Source of the DNA: Rariglobus sp041662485
GTDB taxonomy: Bacteria; Verrucomicrobiota; Verrucomicrobiia; Opitutales; Opitutaceae
Reading direction: 5' to 3'
Assembly (NCBI GenBank): GCA_041662485.1
Contig: JBAZSJ010000014.1
Coordinates: 1-64,000, forward strand
DNA: 64,000 nt
Positions within the stretch are counted from its first letter, which is position 1. Each line of letters starts with the position of its first letter. This document shows positions 49,713 through 58,645 of the stretch, piece after piece. The position numbers and the translations under genes are program-made. The notes beneath the pieces are model-generated. The model did no database searches. It saw only the letters and a program-made list of their open reading frames with translations, and was not told the DNA's origin.

Positions 49713-52283
49713 ATGCCTAAATCCTCCGCCTCGTCTGCCGCTGCTGATCTGCGACTCTTGGAGTCCTTCTGGCGCCGGCCTCCGGAGCGCACGGTTCTGG
49801 CCAACGGACTGGTCCTGCTTGTGCAACGCGACGCCTCGGCTCCGGTCGCTTCCGTGCAGGTGTGGGTGAAGACGGGGAGCATTCACGAGGGCGCGCTGCT
49901 GGGGGCGGGACTTTCGCACTACCTGGAGCACATGCTTTTCAAGGGAACGACACGCCGGGCCGGTCGCGAGATTTCCACCACGGTCCAGGCGCACGGGGGG
50001 AACATCAACGCCTACACGACCTTCGACCGCACGGTTTACTACATCGATCTGCCGTCCGAGCATGTGGGCGTGGCGGTGGATATTCTCGCCGACGCCGTGC
50101 TTCATTCCTCGCTGCCGGCCGACGAGGTCGCCCGCGAAAAGGACGTGATCCTGCGCGAGATCGCCATGTGCCAGGACGATCCCGACGACCGTCTTGGCGA
50201 GACGCTTTTCAGCACGGCGTTCCGGCAGCATCCCTACCGGTATCCAATCATCGGCCATCGGGACGTGTTCTCCGGCGTGACCCGCGAAGATCTGGTGGCG
50301 TATTATCAGGCGCGTTACGTGCCAAACAACCTTGTCGTGGTGGTCGCCGGCGACGTGGAGGTGGAGGCGGTGCGTGCGCTGGTGGAAAAACATTTCGGCG
50401 CCGCTCCCCGAGCGCGCCTTGCTCCCGTGCTGGTGCCGGACGAGCCCGCGCAACTCGCGCCTCGCGCACAACACCGCTACGAGGATGTCGAACTCACCCG
50501 CGCAGGCCTCGCCTGGCAGGCTCCGGGGCTCACCCATGCGGACACGCCTGCGCTCGATCTGCTGGGAACGTTGCTCGGGAATGGCGACAGCTCGGTGCTC
50601 TGGCAGGCGCTCCGTGAAAAAAAACGACTGGTCCATTCCATCGACGCCAGTTGCTGGAATCCCGGCAGCGCGGGGTTGTTCTACATTTCATTTACCTGCG
50701 AGCCGGAGAAGCGCGAGGCGGCGGCGGCGGAGATCCACCGCGAGCTTGCCCGGGTGGCGGCGCGCGGCTTTACCCCGGCGCAGCTCCGCAAGGCGCTCCG
50801 GCAGGTCGTCGTCGGCGAGATCAACACCCGCAAGACCATGTCGGGCCAGGCTTCCCGTCTCGGCATCGGCGAGGTGGTGGTGGGCGACCTCGATTTCAGC
50901 AAAACCTATTTCGGGCTGCTGTCGAAGGTGACGAACATGGAGCTTCGCCGCGTGTTGAAAACTTATCTTGTGCCGTCACGCCTCACCGAGATTTCGCTTA
51001 ATCCGAAACTCGCTCCGACCGCCAGGAAAGCGGCGGAGAAAACCGAAGATGCGGCGAAGGCTTTCACCCAGCAAACGCTGCCGAACGGCGCGCGTCTGCT
51101 CGCGAAGCCCGACTCGCGTCTGCCGAATCTCCACCTGCGCCTGCTGCTTGAAGGCGGACCGTTGCACGAGTTGCCCGGGCAGCGGGGAGCCACCGCGCTG
51201 ATGGCCACGCTGTTGACCCGCGACACCCGCAAACGCACGGCGGCCGAGGTGGCCAGGTTCATCGAGGAGGTGGGCGGATCGTTTTATCCGTTTTCGGGCA
51301 ACAACAGCTTCGGGCTGGCGGTCGAGGTGCTGCCGGGCGACGCCGACCGGGCGCTCGCGTTGCTGGGCGACGCCGTGCTCGCTCCCGCCTTCAAGAAAAC
51401 CAGCTTCGAGATCGAACGGGACGCCCAGGTGGCCGCGTTGCAGCAGGACGCCGACGATGTGGTCACGGTGGGCCGAAAGCTCGTGCGGAAGAAGTTTTTT
51501 GGCGCCCATCCGTTCGCCATCGACGCGCAGGGCACCATCGAGGGACTCACCGCCCTGAAACCGGCGGACCTCGCCGCGCTGTGGAAGCGCGTCGGCGTGG
51601 CGGGCAACGTCGTGCTGGTGGCCACGGGCGATTTCGAGCCGAAGGTGCTTTTGCCGAAGTTGAAGGCCTTTTTGGCGCGTCTGCCGAAGGGCAAACAACC
51701 CGTGCGCACGGCAAAGTTCACGGCGCCCGCCGAGGTCGGCGATTTCGTGGAGAACCAGCCGCGCGAGCAGGCCGTGGTGTTCCAGGCGTTTCCCGGACCG
51801 GGACTGTTGGGCGCGGATTACTATGCGGGAGAGGTTGCCGACGAATTGTTCAGCGGCATGTCGTCGCGGCTATTTGAACGCGTGCGCGAGGAGAAGGGGC
51901 TGGCGTATTTCGTGCGCTCCAGCCGCGTGACGGGCATCGATACGGGCATGTTCATGTTTTACGCCGGCACGGCTCCGGCCACGGCCGACGCGGTGCTCGC
52001 GGAGATCGACGCCGAGATCGTGCGCGTGCAGGCGGGCGGGGTGACGGACGAGGAGCTGCACCGCTGCCAGGTGCGGTTGAAGGCCGGACGCCGCATGGGC
52101 CTGCAAACCAACGCGGCGCGGGCGATGCACGCCGGTTTGAACGCGCTCTACGGCCAGCCGGCGGACGACGCGAAACTCTACGACACGCGGATTGACGCGG
52201 TGAGCATCGCGGATTTGCAGGCGTTTGCCCAAAAGCGTTTCACGCGCGCACAGCGAACGCAGCTCGTGGTGCGACCGGTCTAG
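49713..52283 (+). CDS. M16-family zinc peptidase (two-repeat form)
   Basis: 856 residues containing both M16 halves in one chain. The inverted zinc motif HYLEH is at 69-73 (H69, E72, H73), with the third ligand about E149 in REIAMCQDDP. The second half (from about residue 450, NGARLLAKPDSRLPNLHLRL) lacks the motif, as is normal for the inactive half. The C-terminus includes GMSSRLFERVREEKGLAYF with VRS. No clear signal peptide. Probably a peptide-degrading protease. Its stop overlaps that of convergent nadK (CTAG). Confidence 0.92.
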   Translation: MPKSSASSAAADLRLLESFWRRPPERTVLANGLVLLVQRDASAPVASVQVWVKTGSIHEGALLGAGLSHYLEHMLFKGTTRRAGREISTTVQAHGGNINAYTTFDRTVYYIDLPSEHVGVAVDILADAVLHSSLPADEVAREKDVILREIAMCQDDPDDRLGETLFSTAFRQHPYRYPIIGHRDVFSGVTREDLVAYYQARYVPNNLVVVVAGDVEVEAVRALVEKHFGAAPRARLAPVLVPDEPAQLAPRAQHRYEDVELTRAGLAWQAPGLTHADTPALDLLGTLLGNGDSSVLWQALREKKRLVHSIDASCWNPGSAGLFYISFTCEPEKREAAAAEIHRELARVAARGFTPAQLRKALRQVVVGEINTRKTMSGQASRLGIGEVVVGDLDFSKTYFGLLSKVTNMELRRVLKTYLVPSRLTEISLNPKLAPTARKAAEKTEDAAKAFTQQTLPNGARLLAKPDSRLPNLHLRLLLEGGPLHELPGQRGATALMATLLTRDTRKRTAAEVARFIEEVGGSFYPFSGNNSFGLAVEVLPGDADRALALLGDAVLAPAFKKTSFEIERDAQVAALQQDADDVVTVGRKLVRKKFFGAHPFAIDAQGTIEGLTALKPADLAALWKRVGVAGNVVLVATGDFEPKVLLPKLKAFLARLPKGKQPVRTAKFTAPAEVGDFVENQPREQAVVFQAFPGPGLLGADYYAGEVADELFSGMSSRLFERVREEKGLAYFVRSSRVTGIDTGMFMFYAGTAPATADAVLAEIDAEIVRVQAGGVTDEELHRCQVRLKAGRRMGLQTNAARAMHAGLNALYGQPADDAKLYDTRIDAVSIADLQAFAQKRFTRAQRTQLVVRPV

Positions 52284-53131
52284 GCCTTGGGGCCGCTGCG
52301 CTCGGCGAAGCCGCCGCTCCACTTGAGCTTGGCGCGGACAACCTCGAAGTGGGAGTAGCCGATGCGTTGCGCCAGTGGCAGGCGTTGGGCGGCGACGGAG
52401 ATTTCGACGGGGGAATCGGCGCAGACTTTCAGGTCGCGCTGCCCGTCCATGGCCACGAGCAGGCTCGACGCGGCGTTGCAGTTGTAGATGCGCAGCTTTA
52501 CGCCTTCGCGGAAGATGATCGAGCGGTTGCTCAACGTGTGCGGGCAGATGGGCGTCATCGCGATGACGTGGGCGCTCGGGTGGATGAGAGGGCCTCCTGC
52601 GGAGAGATTGTAGGCTGTCGAGCCGGTGGGCGTGGCGAAGATGAGACCGTCACAGTAATAATCGGTGACGAGTTCGTCGTCAGCCCAGACCTCCAGGCGG
52701 ACGATGCGCGAGTTGACTGCTTCCTTGATGAGGACGTCGTTGAGGGCGAGGTCGTGCTGGCCGGGGCCGGTCGAGCATTCGAGCATCGTGCGGTGGGTGA
52801 CCTGGAAATCGCCCGCCAGGAGGGCGGTGAACTGGCTGCGGGCTTCGTCGGCCGAGAAAGTCGTGAGGAAGCCGAGGCTGCCGCGGTTGATGCCGATGAT
52901 GGGCACCTGTTCGCGGGCGGCCTCGCGGGCTGCGCCGAGCAGGGTGCCGTCTCCGCCGATCACGCAACAGGCGTCCTGCCCCTTGAGGAAACCGTGGGCG
53001 ATGGGAAAGGTGCTCGTGCTTTTAACCGCTACGCCGGCTTCGGTGGCGAGGGTGAGCAACGTCGCCGCCAGCTCGGGTGCGCCGGCTTTCTGATCGTTGA
53101 CGACAAAGGCGAGGTTGCGGATGGGCGGCAT
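52280..53131 (-). CDS. nadK: NAD kinase
   Basis: 283 residues from the ATG at 53131; an upstream GTG adds six. Phosphorylates NAD to NADP. The GGDGT motif (CCVIGGDGTLLGAAREA), GINRGSLGFLT, the NAD-binding LNDVLIKEAVNSRI, and ATPTGSTAYNLSAGGPLIHP are all present. Length is normal for bacterial NadK. Convergent with the M16 peptidase, with the two stop codons sharing bases. Confidence 0.95.
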   Translation of the reverse strand: MPPIRNLAFVVNDQKAGAPELAATLLTLATEAGVAVKSTSTFPIAHGFLKGQDACCVIGGDGTLLGAAREAAREQVPIIGINRGSLGFLTTFSADEARSQFTALLAGDFQVTHRTMLECSTGPGQHDLALNDVLIKEAVNSRIVRLEVWADDELVTDYYCDGLIFATPTGSTAYNLSAGGPLIHPSAHVIAMTPICPHTLSNRSIIFREGVKLRIYNCNAASSLLVAMDGQRDLKVCADSPVEISVAAQRLPLAQRIGYSHFEVVRAKLKWSGGFAERSGPKA

Positions 53132-53186
53132 GGCGGCGGTTGAAACCACTAAGGAACACTAATGAGCACTAATTTGGGAGGAGGTG

Positions 53187-53216
53187 AAACCACGAAACAC
53201 GCGAAATACACGAAAG
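53187..53216. repeat. Half-element of repeat family G
   Basis: AAACCACGAAACACGCGAAA then TACACGAAAG, matching the left arm of family G elements; directly before a family C REPIN. Confidence 0.6.
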
Positions 53217-53229
53217 TAACCGTCGGGAG

Positions 53230-53305
53230 GTAGGAGCCTGCTTGCAGGCGATTCGGGGGATGATCTCGGGCGTGAGGTGCTCATCGCCTGCAAGCAGGCT
53301 CCTAC
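53230..53305. repeat. REPIN-like inverted repeat, family C
   Basis: Perfect 23-bp arms GTAGGAGCCTGCTTGCAGGC+GAT (53230-53252) and inverse (53283-53305) around a 30-bp spacer, downstream of the TlyA-like gene. Confidence 0.9.
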
Positions 53306-53324
53306 ATTTCGGAGAGGAGGCGGA

Positions 53325-54074
53325 TTAGGCTTTGCGGAGACCGAGCAAAAACTCGCGGTTGCCGTCGGTGCCGGTGATGGGGCTGTCCATCGTGCCGATC
53401 AGCTCGGAGCCGGGTAGCTGGGCGAGCGCGAAGGCTTGGATGTCGGCGAGGATGGCGTCCTGCACGGCGGCGTCGCGGATGATGCCGCGGCCCTTGTCGA
53501 CCTCGGCCTTGCCGGCCTCGAACTGGGGTTTGACGAGGGCGACGAGCACGCCGCCGACCGCCACGAACGGCCACACGGCGGGGAGCACGCTTTTGAGGGA
53601 GATGAACGACAGGTCCATGACCACGGCGTCGAACGCGGCGCGCGGCAAGTCGCCGGACTTGAGGTGGCGGGCGTTGATTTTCTCCAGGTTGGTGACGCGC
53701 GGGTCGGCTTGGAGTTTGGGGTGAAGCTGGGCGCGGCCCACGTCCACGCACACGGCGTCGAGCGCGCCGGCTTGGAGCGCGCAGTCGGTGAAGCCGCCGG
53801 TGGAGGCGCCGACGTCGAGCAGATGGACGCCGCGCAGGTCGAGGGCGAACTTTTCGATGAAGCCGTGGAGTTTCTCGCCGCCGCGAGAGACGTAGCGGGG
53901 AGGTTGCTCGACGACGAGATCGAGGTCGGCGGGAAACTCCTTGCCGGGCTTGTCGAGGCGCGTGGTGCCGTGCAGGACGCGCCCGGACATGATCAATGCC
54001 TTAGCCTGCGAACGGGAATCGGCGAGGCCGCGGGCAACGAGGAGTTCGTCGAGGCGTTGACGGGAGGAGGCCAT
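53325..54074 (-). CDS. tlyA: TlyA-family rRNA methyltransferase / hemolysin-like protein
   Basis: 249 residues from the ATG at 54074. An N-terminal S4 RNA-binding domain (QRLDELLVARGLADSRSQAK, ALIMSGRVL) is followed by a FtsJ-type SAM methyltransferase domain (YVSRGGEKLHGFIEKF, LLDVGASTGGFTDCALQAGA, VVMDLSFISLKSVLPAVW). Characterised TlyA proteins 2'-O-methylate rRNA; some were described as haemolysins. An upstream start would run into the family H repeat at 54097-54157. Confidence 0.92.
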   Translation of the reverse strand: MASSRQRLDELLVARGLADSRSQAKALIMSGRVLHGTTRLDKPGKEFPADLDLVVEQPPRYVSRGGEKLHGFIEKFALDLRGVHLLDVGASTGGFTDCALQAGALDAVCVDVGRAQLHPKLQADPRVTNLEKINARHLKSGDLPRAAFDAVVMDLSFISLKSVLPAVWPFVAVGGVLVALVKPQFEAGKAEVDKGRGIIRDAAVQDAILADIQAFALAQLPGSELIGTMDSPITGTDGNREFLLGLRKA

Positions 54075-54096
54075 GTCGAGGGTGGGTGGTTTGTTA

Positions 54097-54157
54097 GGTG
54101 GAACGTGATCTCCGAGCACGTTTTCCGGAAGACAGCGCTCGGAGATCGCCGTCCACC
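54097..54157. repeat. Inverted repeat, family H
   Basis: GGTGGAACGTGATCTCCGAG+C (54097-54117) and inverse GCTCGGAGATCGCCGTCCAC+C (54137-54157), 18 of 21 bases paired. Between the SGNH hydrolase and tlyA. Confidence 0.75.
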
Positions 54158-54158
54158 T

Positions 54159-54809
54159 TTAGAGTTCGCCGAGAGGCTGGAGGAAGGCGCGGGCGAGGGC
54201 GAGGTGGCCGGTCGTGTTGGGATGGATGCGATCCCAGGCGAGCGTCATCGGATGCGTGTGCGCGGTGAGAGCGTCGAAGGCGGCTTGGGTATCCACGAGG
54301 ATCGCGTCGTGGGCGGCGGCGAGTTGTTTCACGACTGCGCCATATTCGTCCATGCGGCGGCGCATGGGGTCGGCGCGGTTGGGCTCGATCAGATAGGGAG
54401 TGGCGAGCACGAGGCCTTTGACGCTGGGGCGGGTTTGCTCGACGAGGGAGGTGAGCACGCGGGTGTATTCTTCGAGGCCGACGTGGCCTTCGACGCGGAG
54501 CGGGGTGTCGAACTGGCGCCAGACATCGTTGATGCCGATCATGATCGAGAGCCAGTCGGGGTTGAGGTCGAGCACGTCGGTTTTCCAGCGGGCGGCGAGG
54601 TCGCGCACGGTGTTGCCGCTGTTGCCGCGGTTGATCACGCGGATGCGGTCGGCGGGACGGGTGGCGCCAAACCAGGCTTCGATCAGGGAGACGTAACCGC
54701 GGCCGGTGCCGGGAGCGCCCCAAGGGGTGGCTTCGCCGGAAGGATCACGGCCGACGTCGGTGATGGAGTCGCCGATGAAGACGAATTTGGAAGAGGCGGG
54801 GATTTTCAT
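54159..54809 (-). CDS. SGNH/GDSL-family hydrolase
   Basis: 216 residues, single-domain. Block I FVFIGDSITDVGRD (Ser nucleophile), the Gly block INRGNSGNTVRDLAARW, the Asn block IMIGINDVW, and the Asp-His block WDRIHPNTTGHLALARAF are complete. No signal peptide, so probably cytoplasmic. Members hydrolyse esters or acyl groups on sugars and lipids; substrate unknown. It starts 20 bp downstream of the Fpg-like gene on the same strand, possibly cotranscribed. Confidence 0.9.
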   Translation of the reverse strand: MKIPASSKFVFIGDSITDVGRDPSGEATPWGAPGTGRGYVSLIEAWFGATRPADRIRVINRGNSGNTVRDLAARWKTDVLDLNPDWLSIMIGINDVWRQFDTPLRVEGHVGLEEYTRVLTSLVEQTRPSVKGLVLATPYLIEPNRADPMRRRMDEYGAVVKQLAAAHDAILVDTQAAFDALTAHTHPMTLAWDRIHPNTTGHLALARAFLQPLGEL

Positions 54810-54828
54810 GAGGAGGAAAAGGGAGAGG

Positions 54829-55638
54829 CTATAACTTCTGGCGGGCGGGTGACCAGCACGTGGTTCGTCCGCCGATTTCCTCGCGAACGAGGAGCGCGCC
54901 GGTCTTGGGGCACTTGCCGCCGTTTTCCCAGCGATGACGGAAGAGCCAGGTTTTGGGAGGATCGACGAGGGTGGATGAATCGGCGTTGCCGATGATTTTC
55001 AGAGCGTGGTCGGCGACCCAGCGGGTTTCGCGATGGATGGCGGCGGTTTCTTTTTCGGTGAGGGAGCCGGCGAGGCGCTTGGGATGGATGGCGGCGCGCC
55101 AGAGGATTTCGTCGGCCATCCAGTTGCCGATGCCGGGGAAACGCTCCTGCATGAGCAGCACGGCCTTGATGGGCGTGCGGGCGCGGCGGCGGAGGAACAC
55201 GTAGACTGCGTCGACCGTGAATGCGGGGGAGAGGACGGCGGGGGCGATGTTTGCCCACCAGTCGGGGGCGTCTGGGCCGACGTGAAACTGCACGCGGCCG
55301 AACATGCGGAAATCGGCGAACACGAGGCTGCGATATTTCTGAACGAGCACGAGGTGGTCGCGTTTTTGCGGCGTGTAACCGGCGGGTTGGACGCTGAGTT
55401 CGCCGGTCATGCCGAGGTGGATGCCGAGCCAGGCATCGCCGCTGGCGCGGAAGAGCATCTGCTTGGCGGCGGCTTTGGAGGAAAGCAGGGTCGCGCCGGT
55501 CAGGTGGCGGACGAGGAGCGCGGGATCGCAGGTTTTGAAGACGCCTGCCTTTGCGTGCAGAAGGACGCGTTCGATTTTGTGGCCGAGACCGGGGTTCCAG
55601 CGTTTGCGGAAGTAATCGACCTCGGCGAGTTCGGGCAT
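54829..55638 (-). CDS. Fpg/Nei-type DNA glycosylase with degenerate zinc finger
   Basis: 269 residues from the ATG at 55638, which gives the catalytic start MPELAEVDYFRKRW (P2 and E3 as in Fpg/Nei). H2TH domain at PIKAVLLMQERFPGIGNWMA. The C-terminal finger, normally CxxC..CxxC, reads GGKCPKTGALLVREEIGGRT then TCWSPARQ, so only two of four Cys remain, while the DNA-binding GGRTT is kept. Probably excises oxidised bases. The upstream ATG at 55659 lies inside a REPIN. Confidence 0.85.
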   Translation of the reverse strand: MPELAEVDYFRKRWNPGLGHKIERVLLHAKAGVFKTCDPALLVRHLTGATLLSSKAAAKQMLFRASGDAWLGIHLGMTGELSVQPAGYTPQKRDHLVLVQKYRSLVFADFRMFGRVQFHVGPDAPDWWANIAPAVLSPAFTVDAVYVFLRRRARTPIKAVLLMQERFPGIGNWMADEILWRAAIHPKRLAGSLTEKETAAIHRETRWVADHALKIIGNADSSTLVDPPKTWLFRHRWENGGKCPKTGALLVREEIGGRTTCWSPARQKL

Positions 55639-55647
55639 GGGCTTGGG

Positions 55648-55720
55648 GTAGTAGCCCATTTATGGGCGATAGAATCGTTCAGGTCGGCGGAGGGTTAATC
55701 GCCCATAAATGGGCTCCTAC
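55648..55720. repeat. REPIN-like inverted repeat, family I
   Basis: Arms GTAGTAGCCCATTTATGGGC+GAT (55648-55670) and inverse ATCGCCCATAAATGGGCTCC+TAC (55698-55720), one or two mismatches. It overlaps an alternative start of the Fpg-like gene. Confidence 0.85.
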
Positions 55721-55729
55721 TTTTCGGAA

Positions 55730-56863
55730 TCAGCGGATTTCCCAGTCGTAGTGGTAGGAGGAGAGGAGCCTGGGCTTGGCGTCGGTGACCTGCACGACGT
55801 CCTCGATGCGGCAACCGCCGAGTCCGGGGTAGTAGAGACCGGGTTCGACGGTGACGACGGAGCCTTTTTTGAGGATGTAATCAACGGTGCTTAGGCGCGG
55901 AGCTTCGTGGACTTCAAGGCCGAGGCCGTGGCCGGTGCCGTGGAAGAAACCGACGGAACCTTTGGGCGTGTGCTTTGTTTCGAAGCCGTGGCGGGCGAAG
56001 GTGTCGAGGCACTGCTGGTGGACGTGGCGGCCATTGACGCCGGCGCGGACGACGTGGAGGGCGGCGAGTTGCGCGGTGCGGACGGCGGCGACGAGGTTGT
56101 GCTGGGCCTCGCTGGCGCGGCCCTTGAGGAAGGTGCGCGTCATGTCGCCGTGGTAGCCAGTGTCGGTTACGCGGGGAAAAACATCCACGATGATGAGCTC
56201 GTTGGCGCGGAGCGGGCCGTGTCCGCGTTCGTGCGGGTCGCAGGCCTGGTCGCCGCCGGCGGCGATGGTGTCGATGGAGAGGGCGCCGGCTTCGAGGCAG
56301 GCGATCTCGATGGCGGTCTTGAGGATTTCTGAGGTGAGCGGGCGTCCGTTGAAGATGAGTTTGCCGGCCTTGATCTTGCTGGCGCGGAGGACTTTTTCGG
56401 CGGAGGCGATGCCGAGCGCGCTGCAACGGTTGCCTTCGCGGAGCGCGGCGGCTTCGGCGGCGGTCTTGATCTCGCGCTCGGGGAAGAGCGCGGCGACGGG
56501 CGTGAGCTTGAGGCCGAGTTCGCGCAGACGGTCGCAAAGGCCGGCGGGGAAGTTCTCGGGGATGATGAAAGATTTTTGCCGGTAGTGGCGGGCGAGGAGG
56601 GCGATGACCTCGGCGGCGCCGACCTTGGCGTCGGGGTGTTGGGCGCGGGCTTTTTTGCTCCACGGCTCCAAGGGCAGCACGACGTCGAAGCCGGAGGACT
56701 TGCGGGCGCGGCCGAATTCGAGGGCGTTGAGGACGGCGATTTTTTTGCGGCCGATGCCGAGGGCGATGAACGGGTCGGGCGCGTTGAAACGCCCGAAGTA
56801 GAGCATGTCGGCGCTGCGGGCGGTGTCGGCGTAGAGGAGGAGGGCGGTGTCGGTGCGGGCCAC
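55730..56863 (-). CDS. M24-family Xaa-Pro aminopeptidase
   Basis: About 377 residues from a GTG at 56863; the frame stays open to 56977 but that extension overlaps the divergent DUF192 gene. N-terminal creatinase-like domain (ADMLYFGRFNAPDPFIALGI). The pita-bread domain has metal ligands in IIVDVFPRVTDTGYHGDMTR, FFHGTGHGLGLEVHEAPRLS, VVTVEPGLYYPGLGGCRIED. Cytosolic peptidase removing residues ahead of proline, or a related dipeptidase. Confidence 0.88.
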   Translation of the reverse strand: MARTDTALLLYADTARSADMLYFGRFNAPDPFIALGIGRKKIAVLNALEFGRARKSSGFDVVLPLEPWSKKARAQHPDAKVGAAEVIALLARHYRQKSFIIPENFPAGLCDRLRELGLKLTPVAALFPEREIKTAAEAAALREGNRCSALGIASAEKVLRASKIKAGKLIFNGRPLTSEILKTAIEIACLEAGALSIDTIAAGGDQACDPHERGHGPLRANELIIVDVFPRVTDTGYHGDMTRTFLKGRASEAQHNLVAAVRTAQLAALHVVRAGVNGRHVHQQCLDTFARHGFETKHTPKGSVGFFHGTGHGLGLEVHEAPRLSTVDYILKKGSVVTVEPGLYYPGLGGCRIEDVVQVTDAKPRLLSSYHYDWEIR

Positions 56864-56906
56864 GATGAAGTTGTATTTGGCTGGGAGATGACTACTCAGC
56901 CAGTCC

Positions 56907-57440
56907 GTGAAAAACGCAAATCCGGTTTCGTCGTTCCTTCGTCTGCTGGCGGTCTCCGTGGCGCTGCTGGCCGTCACCGGCTGCGGGCGTGGCGACGCGC
57001 CGCAGGCGGCGCCGAAGACGGTGGCGGATCATTTTGCGATCAAGGTGGGCGACCAGACGGTGCAGATGGAACTGGCGGTCGGCATGAAGGAGATGCAGCG
57101 CGGCCTCATGGGGCGGCGCGACTTGAAGCCCGACCAAGGCATGCTGTTTGTCTACGACAGACCGCAGCGGCAAAGTTTCTGGATGCGAGACACGCCGACG
57201 CCGCTGGACGTGGGGTTCTTTGATGCGAACGGCGTCCTGGCGGAAATCTACCCGCTGTATCCCTTCGACGAGACGCCGGTGAAGTCGCGGAGCGAGGCGC
57301 TGAAGTTTGCGCTGGAGATGAACCAAGGCTGGTTCGCGGCGCACAAGGTGAAGCCGGGCGCGAAGCTGGATACCCAGGCCCTGGCGGCGGCGTTGCAGGC
57401 GCGCGGATTTGATCCGGCGGCGTATGTGAAAGCGGAGTGA
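56907..57440 (+). CDS. DUF192 lipoprotein
   Basis: 177 residues from a GTG at 56907. Lipoprotein signal with lipobox VTGC (Cys at about 26). The DUF192 domain includes VQMELAVGMKEMQRGLMGRR, GMLFVYDRPQRQSFWMRDTP with TPLDVGFFD, and LEMNQGWFAAHKVKPGAKL. The family is small, exported and of unknown function. Divergent from the M24 peptidase; followed by a palindromic repeat. Confidence 0.88.
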   Translation: MKNANPVSSFLRLLAVSVALLAVTGCGRGDAPQAAPKTVADHFAIKVGDQTVQMELAVGMKEMQRGLMGRRDLKPDQGMLFVYDRPQRQSFWMRDTPTPLDVGFFDANGVLAEIYPLYPFDETPVKSRSEALKFALEMNQGWFAAHKVKPGAKLDTQALAAALQARGFDPAAYVKAE

Positions 57441-57463
57441 GGCGTTTTTCGCTTTTTGAATTG

Positions 57464-57530
57464 AAGGAGAACGGACCTCCCGGTCCGTTTCGGTGAGGAG
57501 GATGAACGGACCGGGAGGTCCGTTCTCCTT
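57464..57530. repeat. REPIN-like inverted repeat, family J
   Basis: Perfect 26-bp arms AAGGAGAACGGACCTCCCGG+TCCGTT (57464-57489) and inverse (57505-57530) around a 15-bp spacer, between convergent genes. Confidence 0.9.
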
Positions 57531-57539
57531 TTGGGGAAG

Positions 57540-57564
57540 CGCGTTGGGGACAACACGCTCCACC
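57540..57564. repeat. Single copy of repeat family H
   Basis: CGCGTTGGGGACAACACGCT+CCACC, closely matching 63173-63200. Both would encode MERV..PNAL if read on the minus strand, which creates false gene starts. Confidence 0.65.
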
Positions 57565-57567
57565 TTG

Positions 57568-58044
57568 TTACTCCAGCCGGCCTCGGCGGGCGTCTTTGCC
57601 CTTGGCCTGATCGGTGGGGATTTCGTTGTCGGTCTTGAGCATCAGCACGGGCGTCTTGGTTTTGATGAAGATGCCGGCTTCCTTGAAATGTTTGGCGGGG
57701 AGGTTTTCGAGGGCTTCGCCGACGGTCTTGGCGGGCATCAGCCGGCCTTTCTTCGTCGTGTTGAACTCGTAGACGGCCTTGAAAATGCGGTCGGTCGTGG
57801 TCATCACGCTTTCGTTTTCGGGGATCTGCACCACCCAGCCGACGAAGTCGTTGCCCTTGGGCAGGCGGCCTTCGGGGTCGGAGATGAGGATGCCGAACTG
57901 CTTTTTGACGGCGGGCGGCTTCTCCTCGTCCACCTCGGGCTGGGCGATGATGTTCATCTCCTCCACGATCTGGCGGAGGAGGGCGGGTTCGATCTCGTTT
58001 CGCTTGAGGATTTCGGCTACCTTGTTGACGTCTATTTTCGGCAT
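57568..58044 (-). CDS. Conserved protein of unknown function
   Basis: 158 residues from the ATG at 58044 (MPKIDVNKVAEILKRNEIEP); longer versions overlap the divergent Nudix gene. An N-terminal helical part (LLRQIVEEMNII) is followed by alpha/beta sequence (KKQFGILISDPEGRLPKGND, FVGWVVQIPENESVMTTTDR). Charged, no signal peptide. No family recognised; codon use is like its neighbours, so it looks real. Confidence 0.75.
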   Translation of the reverse strand: MPKIDVNKVAEILKRNEIEPALLRQIVEEMNIIAQPEVDEEKPPAVKKQFGILISDPEGRLPKGNDFVGWVVQIPENESVMTTTDRIFKAVYEFNTTKKGRLMPAKTVGEALENLPAKHFKEAGIFIKTKTPVLMLKTDNEIPTDQAKGKDARRGRLE

Positions 58045-58105
58045 GGAACTTTGGGTCGGATTGACAGACGAAAGGGCACGCTTCTCCTGAAGCGACAACA
58101 AAAAC

Positions 58106-58645
58106 ATGGACACAGTTTTAAAAGGGCAGCGGGACGACGAGGTGTTTGACGTGGTAAACGACCGTGACGAGGTCGTCGGCCAGGCCACGCGCCGGGATGT
58201 CCACGCCAGGCGGCTGTGGCACCGGGCGGTGCATGCGCTGGTGTTTGGCCGGGACGGGCGCGTGTTTTTGCAGAAACGCTCGATGCTCAAGGATACGTCG
58301 CCGGGTTGCTGGGACTCCTCGTGCTCGGGGCATCTGGACAGCGGGGAGGGTTACGATGAGGCGGTGGTGCGCGAACTGGGCGAGGAGATCGGGCTCACGG
58401 TGAAACCGGAGAACGGGCTCAAGGCGCTTTTCAAGGTGGATGCGCGCAGGGAAACCGGCTGGGAGTTCGTCTGGCTTTACCGGCTGGAAAGCGAAGGGCC
58501 GTTTGAACTCCATCCGGCGGAGGTGGAAGCCGGCGCGTGGTTCACGATCAACGAGGTGAACACGGGGATCGCCGAGCGTCCGCGCGAGTTCACGCGATCA
58601 TTCAGATTTATCTGGTCGGCCCAGGTCGGGATGGCTTCGAAATGA
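58106..58645 (+). CDS. Nudix hydrolase, Idi/YfcD-like
   Basis: 179 residues. The Nudix box is complete: GHLDSGEGYDEAVVRELGEE followed by IGL (Gx5Ex7REUxEExGU). The start DEVFDVVNDRDEVVGQATRR and WHRAVHALVFGRDGRVFLQK with RS resemble YfcD and isopentenyl-diphosphate isomerase. The Idi catalytic Cys context is present only as CWDSSCSGH, so the activity (pyrophosphohydrolase or isomerase) is open. Its 3' end overlaps the convergent 95-residue gene by 38 bp. Confidence 0.88.
   Translation: MDTVLKGQRDDEVFDVVNDRDEVVGQATRRDVHARRLWHRAVHALVFGRDGRVFLQKRSMLKDTSPGCWDSSCSGHLDSGEGYDEAVVRELGEEIGLTVKPENGLKALFKVDARRETGWEFVWLYRLESEGPFELHPAEVEAGAWFTINEVNTGIAERPREFTRSFRFIWSAQVGMASK

Noticed and set aside
58045..58290. 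82-residue N-terminal extension of the 57568 gene
   Set aside because: It lies inside the Nudix gene on the other strand and is Ser/Arg-rich shadow sequence; the start at 58044 is better.
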